Positions 1 through 6,436 of a stretch of DNA of 9,709 nt are shown in pieces. Under the pieces are notes generated by a model. The model saw nothing but the letters and a program-made list of their open reading frames with translations. It had not been told where the DNA came from and made no database searches. The translations under genes and the position numbers were made by a program. The stretch is from positions 1-9,709 of the forward strand of contig CAJOPI010000069.1 of NCBI GenBank assembly GCA_905236275.1. Direction: 5' to 3'. This DNA comes from an uncultured Lachnospiraceae bacterium (GTDB taxonomy: Bacteria; Bacillota; Clostridia; Lachnospirales; Lachnospiraceae). Positions within the stretch are counted from its first letter, which is position 1; every line of letters starts with the position of its first letter.

Positions 1-971
1 AAGATGGAAATATTCTTATCCTCCGGATATTCTCTGACCATATCCGCTTTATCAGGATAATACATGTAGGGCAGCCTTCCATTTTCGTGTTCTTCAAGCA
101 TCTTCTCCTGCTCTCTGTAATAGGGATAATCATGAAGTCCGCTGTTTCTGTTTACTCTTTCCCAATTCCCATATTCCAGCCTTAAAAGCTCCTCATATCC
201 TGCCGGAAGATTTATATATCCGTTTTCAAAAGGAACGGATATTGTCTCTTCAAAAATTGACAGAGGAAATTTATGATTTTTTTCCTTAATCCAGAAGGGT
301 ATAAGCGCCACATACTCAGCCCTTTCATTCTTCCTTGCCGAATAAAGGCTATCCATAAGCTTATATAACGCATTATCAACCGGCACAGTTCTGTCAGCCT
401 CCAGACCGCTTATGCTTTCAGCTTCTCTTATTATCTTTTTGTCCTGTGCAGTTCCGTAAGAAGCGAGGGGATATCCTTCCAAAAGCTTCCAAATGCGGTT
501 TGCTTTTTCATGACGCAGATTTTCCTCCGACTCATCATTATAAAGATAATGCAGCGGAAAAATATCAATTCCCGATATATAAGGAAATCCATGATTTTCA
601 GCAAGATAATCTCTGTTTGTATCTATAACCTCATGATTTACAATACGGGTCAGGAAATTCCTGTAACTGCGTTCCCTATAGATATTTAATATTTTATATC
701 CTGATGGAAGTTCTTTATCCGCAATCTCTAAAAATCTGTCATAGTCCTCCTTCAGCATACAGATATCAAGATCATCATCCCATGGAATAAAGCCATGATG
801 CCTGACCGCCCCGATAAGGGTTCCGCAGTCAGCAAACCATTTTATATCGTATTTTTCGCAAACAGCTGTGATTCTCTGAAGTATCTCCATCTGCGATGCC
901 CATGACCGCTTTATCATCCCCGGAATATAAAATCCCTCTCTTACTTCATCTTCGTAATAGGAATTAGTCAT
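1..971 (-). CDS. LicD-family phosphotransferase, 3' end cut by window edge
   Basis: About 323 residues are visible and the frame is still open at position 1, so the C-terminus is missing. The hallmark LicD block is at residues 45-72: WFADCGTLIGAVRHHG followed by FIPWDDDLDICM. Its paired aspartates (DDDLD) are the expected metal-binding nucleotidyltransferase-fold residues. A second family motif, SGIDIFPL, is at 133-140, and EYGNWE at 266-271 resembles the usual C-terminal YG motif. LicD proteins transfer phosphorylcholine or related phospho-groups from a nucleotide-activated donor to cell-surface glycans in the cytoplasm; the substrate here is unknown. The ATG at 971 is the only sensible start, because upstream codons in frame have no start before a stop. 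A GGGG motif lies at 984-987, 12 bases upstream. The gene is divergent from the CgeB-like gene at 1437. The family call is firm; the exact donor is not determinable. Confidence 0.9.
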   Translation of the reverse strand, partial: MTNSYYEDEVREGFYIPGMIKRSWASQMEILQRITAVCEKYDIKWFADCGTLIGAVRHHGFIPWDDDLDICMLKEDYDRFLEIADKELPSGYKILNIYRERSYRNFLTRIVNHEVIDTNRDYLAENHGFPYISGIDIFPLHYLYNDESEENLRHEKANRIWKLLEGYPLASYGTAQDKKIIREAESISGLEADRTVPVDNALYKLMDSLYSARKNERAEYVALIPFWIKEKNHKFPLSIFEETISVPFENGYINLPAGYEELLRLEYGNWERVNRNSGLHDYPYYREQEKMLEEHENGRLPYMYYPDKADMVREYPEDKNISI

Positions 972-1024
972 ATCATTTGTAAACCCCTTTATACATTCTC
1001 ACGCAAGCGACAATCCTTTTTTAT

Positions 1025-1088
1025 ATGATATCAGGGATTGTTCCGCGCTTTGCGCAGTGTGCATACACTCTCACAATCCTGATATCAT
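1025..1088. repeat. Inverted repeat with two inner hairpins (three-way-junction-like)
   Basis: The arms are ATGATATCAGGGATTGT (1025-1041) and ACAATCCTGATATCAT (1073-1088). They are complementary over 16 bp with one extra G in the left arm. The 31-base interior holds two further perfect stems: GCGC/GCGC around TTT (1045-1055) and AGTGT/ACACT around GCAT (1056-1069). No poly-T run follows the stem, so it is not an ordinary intrinsic terminator. It lies about 54-117 bases upstream of the LicD-like start and could be part of that leader, a protein-binding site, or a small dispersed palindromic repeat. The structure is directly visible; its role is unknown. Confidence 0.75.
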
Positions 1089-1192
1089 TATATCGGTTTA
1101 TTCTCCTCTTTATATAACCTCTCCCAAATGTATACATATTTTTTTTGAAATAAACCTTTTATAATTCGATTTTTTATCCGATATAGATAGAG

Positions 1193-1201
1193 TGATATTA
1201 T
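1193..1201 (+). promoter_or_regulatory. Possible extended -10 element (TGaTATTAT)
   Basis: The sequence TG-A-TATTAT matches an extended -10 pattern and points toward the CgeB-like gene. The candidate -35 at 17 bp spacing (about 1173-1178) is a poor match, and the hexamer overlaps the left end of the putative mobile element. It is a weak promoter candidate, given only because nothing better is visible for the gene at 1437. Confidence 0.2.
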
Positions 1202-1404
1202 GATGTTGGGGTCAAAAGGTATTTTGCCCCCAACAGATGCCCACGCATTGCTCCATTGCTTCGCAATTCACGCAATGCTGCAATCATTCGGAATCCGCAT
1301 GTTTACTGCGTAAACAGCTACTTCCTCATGATTGGGCGGGTCAACAAGTCATGCAGCAGATCATGCAAGCATGACTGCTATATGACCTTTTGACCCTGAC
1401 ATCA
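1201..1404. mobile_element. Candidate MITE, 204 bp, with 20-bp terminal inverted repeats
   Basis: The left end reads TGATGTTGGGGTCAAAAGGT (1201-1220). The right end, read on the minus strand from 1404 to 1385, is TGATGTCAGGGTCAAAAGGT, giving 18 of 20 identical bases. Direct copies of TATTA flank the element at 1196-1200 and 1405-1409, as expected for a 5-bp target duplication, although AT-richness makes chance possible. The interior is packed with stems: TGTTGGGG/CCCCAACA with CAAAA/TTTTG (1204-1235); GCATTGC/GCAATGC (1245-1278) enclosing ATTGC/GCAAT; CAATCAT/ATGATTG (1281-1334) enclosing TGTTTAC/GTAAACA; and AGTCATGC/GCATGACT (1347-1376). It has no coding capacity, so it would need a transposase supplied elsewhere. 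A structured regulatory RNA or repeat unit is the alternative explanation. Confidence 0.65.
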
Positions 1405-1424
1405 TATTATAAAAGATGCAGATT

Positions 1425-1429
1425 AAGGA
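1425..1429 (+). promoter_or_regulatory. Ribosome binding site that decides the start at 1437
   Basis: AAGGA sits 7 bases before the ATG at 1437. The alternative in-frame ATG at 1416 is preceded only by an AT-rich stretch with no Shine-Dalgarno match, so 1437 is preferred. Confidence 0.7.
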
Positions 1430-1436
1430 TAAAAAT

Positions 1437-2597
1437 ATGAAAATTTTATATTTCTATTGGGATGAATTTAACGGACAGGATTGTCAGGAAGCCTTATCAG
1501 ACCTCGGACACTTGGTAAAGACCGTCCATATCTCCTTTCAAAATACTGATTTCGACGAAAAATTCGAAAACGAACTGTCTCTTGAATTGAAAAAAGGTTA
1601 CGACTGCGTTTTCAGTTTTAATTATTTCCCCATAGTATCAAGAATCTGTGAAGATAATTCTACCCCATATATATCTTGGGTTTTTGACTGCCCGCATTTA
1701 TCCCTGAATTCCGTTACGATCAACAATAGTGTAAACCATGTATATCTTTTCGACCGCTCACTTTGTGAATCGCTTACGGCAAATGGAGCAAAAACAATAC
1801 ATCACTGCCCTCTTGCCGTTAATTCTGCAAGACTCACTGAATTATGCAAAAATCTTGATCAGGGAAACGAGATAGTCTATGAACATGAAATAAGCTTTTT
1901 GGGCAATCTTTATGACAACGAGTTTAATTTTTACGACCAAATAAGCTATCTGCCTGAGCACCTGAAAAATTATATAGATTCACTGATTGACGCGCAGACA
2001 AAAATTTTTGGAATAGATTTTTTCGGCGATGAAAAGCTTCTGCCGGACTATATACTGCAGGAGCTCTATAAATACGTAAAATTTGAAAAGACTGGAAACT
2101 ACGACATTGACTACGACAATGTCCTACGTGATATGTTCAGGAAAAAAGCAACCGTAAAAGACCGCAGAAATATTCTCTTAGAACTTGGAAAGAATTATAA
2201 TATCGTTCTCTACTCGACTCCTGACGCAAGGCCGATTGAAAATGTCCCTAACCTTGGTCTTGCAGGATATATGGAAAAAATGCCTCGTGTATTCCACCGC
2301 AGCAAAATCAATCTGAACATAGGTCTGAGAACCATCATCAGCGGGATTTCCCTCAGGGTTCTTGACATTCTTGCTGCCGGCGGTTTCCTCCTAAGCGACT
2401 ACAGGGAAGAAACTGCCGAAGCCTTTAGCGACGGAGAGGATCTTGTCTTCTACTCCACCCCCGAGGAACTTTCCGATAAATGCGCCTGGTATCTGTCTCA
2501 CGAGGATATCCGCAAACAAATAGCAGTTAACGGAATGAACAAGTGCAGGAAAAATTTTGATTACAGAATTATACTTCCGAAAATTTTAAAACTGTAA
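1437..2597 (+). CDS. CgeB-like glycosyltransferase (DUF3880 + Glyco_trans_1_2)
   Basis: This is a protein of 386 residues when started at 1437. The N-terminal half (about 1-150) resembles the DUF3880 domain: a Rossmann-like start MKILYFYWDEF, then CVFSFNYFPIVSRICE and the conserved WVFDCPH around residues 81-87. The C-terminal half (about 150-386) has the GT-B features of the Glyco_trans_1_2 group: SFLGNLYD near 153-160, SLRVLDILAAGGFLLSDY near 305-322, and GEDLVFYSTPEEL near 333-345. Proteins of this type are soluble or peripheral sugar transferases common in clostridial surface-glycan and flagellin-glycan loci; donor and acceptor cannot be read here. An alternative start at 1416 would add 7 residues. 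The gene converges on the operon ending at 2610, with only 12 bp between the two stops. Confidence 0.82.
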   Translation: MKILYFYWDEFNGQDCQEALSDLGHLVKTVHISFQNTDFDEKFENELSLELKKGYDCVFSFNYFPIVSRICEDNSTPYISWVFDCPHLSLNSVTINNSVNHVYLFDRSLCESLTANGAKTIHHCPLAVNSARLTELCKNLDQGNEIVYEHEISFLGNLYDNEFNFYDQISYLPEHLKNYIDSLIDAQTKIFGIDFFGDEKLLPDYILQELYKYVKFEKTGNYDIDYDNVLRDMFRKKATVKDRRNILLELGKNYNIVLYSTPDARPIENVPNLGLAGYMEKMPRVFHRSKINLNIGLRTIISGISLRVLDILAAGGFLLSDYREETAEAFSDGEDLVFYSTPEELSDKCAWYLSHEDIRKQIAVNGMNKCRKNFDYRIILPKILKL

Positions 2598-2609
2598 GTA
2601 AGGATCTCT

Positions 2610-4040
2610 TCAATTTATTCCAAGCTCAAAGACGAATTCATGCTCCCATGCACCTTTATTCATGCTCCTCGCCTCGCCAACGCCGCTGCAGCTGCCTGAA
2701 GCCAAAAAGGATCTGCATTTTGAAAGGAGATAAACTGCAAGGATATAATCTGCCCCCAGTCGCCAGCTGTCCGGTTTGTCGGGATTTTTCCTGTGCATAT
2801 TCGCAAGAAGTTCTCCCGGAGCAGGTCTGTATCTTTCCTGATCTGTAAAGAATGCCTTTTCACCAAAGCGCTTTTTATAATACTCAAAATAATCCGCGTC
2901 CTCAGTAGCTATGAAAACATAATCAAGCTTCCATTCCTTCATCAGTTCATCAATCTTATCACCAACCATTTCCATCGAGGCATGAATGGCATGATTCGGC
3001 AGATGAGTATTTACAAAATCAGTTCCTCTTGCAAGTACCCCCAGCGTTTTCTCGGGAAACGGAAGAAATTCCCCGGTCTTTTCATCCAGATAATTGCAAA
3101 TGCTCTCGTTGTAGATACCCTCAGTCCAGTCAAGCTCCGTACCCTCACTGAATTTATCCATTATATTCTGCATTATGCTGGCATTATACATAATCGGCGG
3201 AAAATATACGTTTTTACTTTCCATAACCTCTTCAACACTGTAACCCTCCGACTGGTTAAAAAACTTAACCCAGATATCATCACCAATGAAATCCTGATAA
3301 ATGCTCTTTATTCCCCATTCTATTTTCATTAAAAATACAGGTATGAAACCTTTTTTCTTAGCATACCCTGCAAGTGAAACCGCTTTACGAAAGAGCGTAA
3401 AAAGCCCTATATTTTCATATCCTGCATCTACTATAAAAAATCTTTTGTCTGAATTTCTTTCTCCTAACTCTCTCCTGTCAGCAAATAAAAAAGTAAAGGT
3501 CATTACCTCATCATAGGTCATTTTGTTCTCATAAAACCTGTCCATTTCTTCCTGATGCGGACGTCCGGGTCTTATATCAAGGTATTTTTCCCCCGCAAAA
3601 ATTTCCCTCACCTCTTTATCAGACAGTTCATCTTCCCATACGCATTCTTTTCCTTCTATTTCAGGCAGTATATCTATAATGTATTTCCAGTTTTCACCAA
3701 CAAAAACCAGCTTTTTTCCACTCCACTGATTTAAAACGGCAAGGCACAATTCCACCGAGCATTCATTACAGTCCCTCAAAATCAGAATATCATATTGATT
3801 CAGAAACCATAAATCCAATTCCCCTGTATACTTATATGAATGTACATAGGTTGTTGCCTCCCATCTGAGAGTCAGGAGGTCATTTCCCCCGGCATCCACA
3901 ACTATTAAATACGGAAAGAATTTAATGAGCATTGCTGCCTCCAAAAAGGTCTCCTCAGACAGCTTTATTCTTGCTTCATTTATCCTGCTTCCCAAGGTTC
4001 TGACCGCTTCATCGTAGCAGCTGTTATCAATAACTACCAT
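2610..4040 (-). CDS. Two-domain fucosyltransferase-like protein, paralogue A
   Basis: 476 residues with no signal peptide or membrane segment. Residues 1-165 form an alpha/beta-looking domain (IVVDAGGNDLLTLRW, LWFLNQYDILIL, KLVFVGENWKYII) that I do not recognise. Residues about 198-476 resemble O-fucosyltransferase/NodZ-type GT-B enzymes: FFIVDAGYENIGLF near 201-214, GFIPVF at 231-236, FFNQSEGYS at 260-268, VLARGTDF at 335-342 (comparable to the HxRRxD donor-binding motif), NHAIHA at 349-354, FIATED at 376-381 and SGSCSGVGEA at 448-457. I infer a nucleotide-sugar glycosyltransferase, possibly a fucosyltransferase. It is co-linear with, and the same length as, the product of 7343-8773; by eye roughly two-thirds of C-terminal positions are identical. 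It starts with ATG at 4040, with GAGGAG about 11 bases upstream. It is the last gene of the operon, 27 bp after the GT2 gene, and no terminator is visible behind it. Confidence 0.75.
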   Translation of the reverse strand: MVVIDNSCYDEAVRTLGSRINEARIKLSEETFLEAAMLIKFFPYLIVVDAGGNDLLTLRWEATTYVHSYKYTGELDLWFLNQYDILILRDCNECSVELCLAVLNQWSGKKLVFVGENWKYIIDILPEIEGKECVWEDELSDKEVREIFAGEKYLDIRPGRPHQEEMDRFYENKMTYDEVMTFTFLFADRRELGERNSDKRFFIVDAGYENIGLFTLFRKAVSLAGYAKKKGFIPVFLMKIEWGIKSIYQDFIGDDIWVKFFNQSEGYSVEEVMESKNVYFPPIMYNASIMQNIMDKFSEGTELDWTEGIYNESICNYLDEKTGEFLPFPEKTLGVLARGTDFVNTHLPNHAIHASMEMVGDKIDELMKEWKLDYVFIATEDADYFEYYKKRFGEKAFFTDQERYRPAPGELLANMHRKNPDKPDSWRLGADYILAVYLLSKCRSFLASGSCSGVGEARSMNKGAWEHEFVFELGIN

Positions 4041-4067
4041 ACCCCGATTAACTCCTCTTCTTTACAA

Positions 4068-4922
4068 TCAGCCTGAACGTCTCCTAAGCATTCTCATCAG
4101 CATCTCTGCTACCTGCTGCTGTATGCCGTATCTGCACGCTCTTTCAAGCAGATAGTTTACAATTGTTTCAAAGCTTCCGTATTTTTTCAGTTCAGTCACA
4201 TACCTTGCAACCAACATACACCTGACAGTGAAATAGCCGGGTACATTGGAGGACAGACTGCCCTCCGTAACATAATCATCTACAAGTATTTCATGGCAGC
4301 ATCTTATGTCAAATCTTTCCGCAACCTTCAAGGCCAGTTCGTAGTCCTCAAGTGCAGGAAGGCTATCGTCAAAGCCCTTGACGGATACAAAGATATCTTT
4401 TCGAAGAAGCATTGTCTGCGTACTTACAAGGTTGTGAACCAATAAATGCTGATAGAGGTAATTCCCACTGCATTCCTCTTCCGGAATGGAGTCGATCGGA
4501 ATAACCATATCCTCAGTTCCGTCCGGATTTATGCTCCTGAATCTGCAATATACCATCGCCGCATCCGGATATTGTGTCAATACCGCCAACTGTTTTTCAA
4601 GCTTTTGGGGATACCATTCACAATCGGAATCACAAAAAGCGATTAAATCATACCTGGCATTTTCTGCTCCAGTATTCCTTGCAGCTCCCGCCCCCTTATG
4701 TTCACCCTTCAGATAGACGACCCTCTCATCCTCTATCGAAGCCATGTATTTATCCGTACCGTCTTCTGAGCCGTCGTCTACTATGATGAGCTCAATATCC
4801 TTATGTGTCTGATTCAAAACTGACTCTACAGCAGCAGGCAGGGTTTTTATTCTGTTATAGGTTGGAATTATCACACTTACAAAATCACTTTTACTCTTTT
4901 GATTTTCTCTATCTGTCATCAT
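4068..4922 (-). CDS. GT2 family glycosyltransferase
   Basis: 284 residues. This is a GT-A fold of family 2: VSVIIPTYNR at 15-24, IIVDDGSEDGT at 46-56 (nucleotide binding), GAGAARNTG at 77-85, the metal-binding DSD at 98-100 in AFCDSDCEWYP, and the catalytic-base region LEDYEL at 191-196. No transmembrane segment is seen, so it should act in the cytoplasm or at the inner membrane face, transferring a sugar from an NDP-donor to a growing glycan. The last residues (MLRRRSG) are basic. The start is a tandem ATG-ATG at 4922/4919; AAGGG 6 bases before the first favours 4922. It follows the GT2-methyltransferase fusion gene by 20 bp and precedes paralogue A by 27 bp. The sugar specificity is unknown. 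Confidence 0.9.
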   Translation of the reverse strand: MMTDRENQKSKSDFVSVIIPTYNRIKTLPAAVESVLNQTHKDIELIIVDDGSEDGTDKYMASIEDERVVYLKGEHKGAGAARNTGAENARYDLIAFCDSDCEWYPQKLEKQLAVLTQYPDAAMVYCRFRSINPDGTEDMVIPIDSIPEEECSGNYLYQHLLVHNLVSTQTMLLRKDIFVSVKGFDDSLPALEDYELALKVAERFDIRCCHEILVDDYVTEGSLSSNVPGYFTVRCMLVARYVTELKKYGSFETIVNYLLERACRYGIQQQVAEMLMRMLRRRSG

Positions 4923-4942
4923 TCACCGCCCTTCCCTTTTCC

Positions 4943-6421
4943 TCATCTGTAAATCAGATAATCAAAATAAGCTTTACGGAAAAGCTTCCAAACCTCTTCT
5001 TTAGAGATATTAACAATCGACTGCCCTCTAAGCGCATTCTTTACGGCAGCTTCATCATCCTCTGTTCCAAAGATTGCTGCATTAGGAAATTCATACGCTA
5101 TCCGGCTCAAAAAGTCCCCGACGCCGGAGCCTATTTCTAAAACTTTAATATCCGCGTCCCTGTCATTTTCTCTTTTCATTTTATCAAGAAATTCCAGCTC
5201 TGCTTCTGTAATTCCGACCTTCTCCTTGTCAATCCCCCATTTTTTCATATATTTTTCGTAATTTCTCCTGATAAGTTCTTCCGTCTCCTGTTTTTCATTA
5301 AAGGACTGCGAGCCTGCATGATATATAAAACTATTGTGTACGAGCATCAGTCTGTAACCATTTTTTCTGAACCTCGTACAAAGGTCATCATCTTCAAAAT
5401 AACCGGGATTAAATTCTTCATCAAAGTATCCTGTTTCCTCCAATGCCTTCCTTTTCATGAGCATCGCAAAACCGGAAAGAAATGATTTTTCCTCAAATCT
5501 GTTATAATTTCCATTATCCGAAAGATTTATTTTCCCGCCAAATTCTACATAGTCCTCAGGCATTGCAAAACTGCATTCTATACGTTGTTCGGGACGGCCA
5601 TAATTCGATACAGCACCGGTCATTCCTATCCGCCTGTCAGCATAAAGCGCCATTCTAAGCCAAAACAGTGAGTTATGCGAAAGTCTTGTGTCATTATTCA
5701 GGCAGAAAATATCATTATTCTTTTCCGCCATGCTTATGCCTTTGTTGCAGCCTCCCGCAAAACCAAGATTTTTTTCCGACAGAAAAAGCTTCATGGGATA
5801 GCTGCATTTTTCCAACCATGCCGCAGAACCGTCTGTAGAGCCGTTATCAACAAGCACTATTTCATAGCTTTCGGGAAAACACCTTTTCCATATACTTTCA
5901 AGACACTTCTGTGTCATATATTTCTGATTGTATGAAAGAATAATTATTGAACAGGGACGCAGATAAAAATCATCAGTTTTAGAAATTTCTGCCATTTTTT
6001 CTCTGTAGACTTTTTTTCTTTCCTCATCTGTACAGAAATAAAAGGCATTTTCATAGCAGAGATATGCCTGATTCCTGTTCTCTCCTTCAAGTTCCCGCCC
6101 AAGCTTTTCATATTCCATGTACTCATATTCATTGACGGCATCAGACTGAGTGAAATCCATCTCTATTTCATCTCCTGCTGAACAGTCTTCAGTATCAGGA
6201 TTCAAAATTGTTCCTATCAGCTGCGCAGCCGTCAGCTTTTCCCTGTATCTTTCATCAGTGACTATTGCATGAAGGTCCTCACTGTATTCCCCGTCATCTT
6301 TAAAAAGTACAAGGTCATAGTCACGCGCGAGCCATTCCATGTCCTCTCTTGTCATTGAATCAGGTCTGAAAAAAATCGCTCCCTCTTCAAGAATCCTAAG
6401 CTTTTCCATTTTCCCCCTCAT
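4943..6421 (-). CDS. GT2 glycosyltransferase fused to a truncated SAM-methyltransferase domain
   Basis: 492 residues in three parts. Residues 1-150 are an uncharacterised N-terminus whose end (ENRNQAYLCYENAFYFC, about 114-130) looks like a TPR-type helical unit. Residues 155-400 are a GT-A family 2 domain related to rhamnosyltransferase-type enzymes: SIIILSYNQ at 158-166, VLVDNGSTDGS at 189-199, NLGFAGGCNKGI at 218-229, CLNNDTRL at 240-247 at the metal site, and GYFDEEFNPGYFEDDDLC at 331-348. Residues 425-492 begin a class I methyltransferase: VLEIGSGVGDF at 427-437 is the SAM-binding loop, and GTEDD at 452-456 fits the acidic loop. The domain then stops at YFDYLIYR, where motif II and over 100 further residues would normally follow. 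The methyltransferase is therefore probably non-functional or only structural. ATG 6421 has AGGA 8 bases upstream; ATG 6409, behind GAGGGGG, is an alternative. Confidence 0.85.
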   Translation of the reverse strand: MRGKMEKLRILEEGAIFFRPDSMTREDMEWLARDYDLVLFKDDGEYSEDLHAIVTDERYREKLTAAQLIGTILNPDTEDCSAGDEIEMDFTQSDAVNEYEYMEYEKLGRELEGENRNQAYLCYENAFYFCTDEERKKVYREKMAEISKTDDFYLRPCSIIILSYNQKYMTQKCLESIWKRCFPESYEIVLVDNGSTDGSAAWLEKCSYPMKLFLSEKNLGFAGGCNKGISMAEKNNDIFCLNNDTRLSHNSLFWLRMALYADRRIGMTGAVSNYGRPEQRIECSFAMPEDYVEFGGKINLSDNGNYNRFEEKSFLSGFAMLMKRKALEETGYFDEEFNPGYFEDDDLCTRFRKNGYRLMLVHNSFIYHAGSQSFNEKQETEELIRRNYEKYMKKWGIDKEKVGITEAELEFLDKMKRENDRDADIKVLEIGSGVGDFLSRIAYEFPNAAIFGTEDDEAAVKNALRGQSIVNISKEEVWKLFRKAYFDYLIYR

Positions 6422-6436
6422 TCTTCAGTTCCTAAG

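Larger units (their letters stand above)
972..1436. other. 465-bp divergent intergenic region
   Basis: This non-coding stretch separates the divergent LicD-like and CgeB-like genes and must carry promoters for both. It holds an inverted-repeat unit at 1025-1088, a very AT-rich stretch at about 1090-1200, and a candidate miniature mobile element at 1201-1404. I found no clear -35/-10 pair for either gene. TATAAT-like hexamers occur at 1087-1092 (minus strand) and 1160-1165 (plus strand), but neither has a good -35 at 16-18 bp. I see no tRNA or protein-coding ORF here. Confidence 0.85.

Noticed and set aside
446..628. 60-codon plus-strand open frame
   Set aside because: It is antisense to the LicD-like coding region, which is supported over its whole visible length.
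1025..1088. Intrinsic terminator
   Set aside because: The stem is long but is not followed by a T-tract in either orientation, and it lies between divergent gene starts rather than after a gene end.
1145..1165. TTGAAA ... TATAAT promoter toward the CgeB-like gene
   Set aside because: The two hexamers are only 9 bp apart, too close for a functional sigma-70-type promoter.
1416..1436. Longer start for the CgeB-like gene at 1416
   Set aside because: There is no Shine-Dalgarno sequence before 1416, whereas AAGGA is ideally placed for the ATG at 1437, and MKILYFYW is a typical family N-terminus.
2793..3332. 179-codon plus-strand open frame
   Set aside because: It lies entirely antisense to the well-supported paralogue A gene, has no family resemblance and no convincing ribosome binding site; it is a shadow frame.
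4923..4945. Frameshift that would restore the rest of the methyltransferase domain
   Set aside because: Only 20 bp lie before the next gene and no reading frame there continues methyltransferase-like sequence; deletion is the better explanation.
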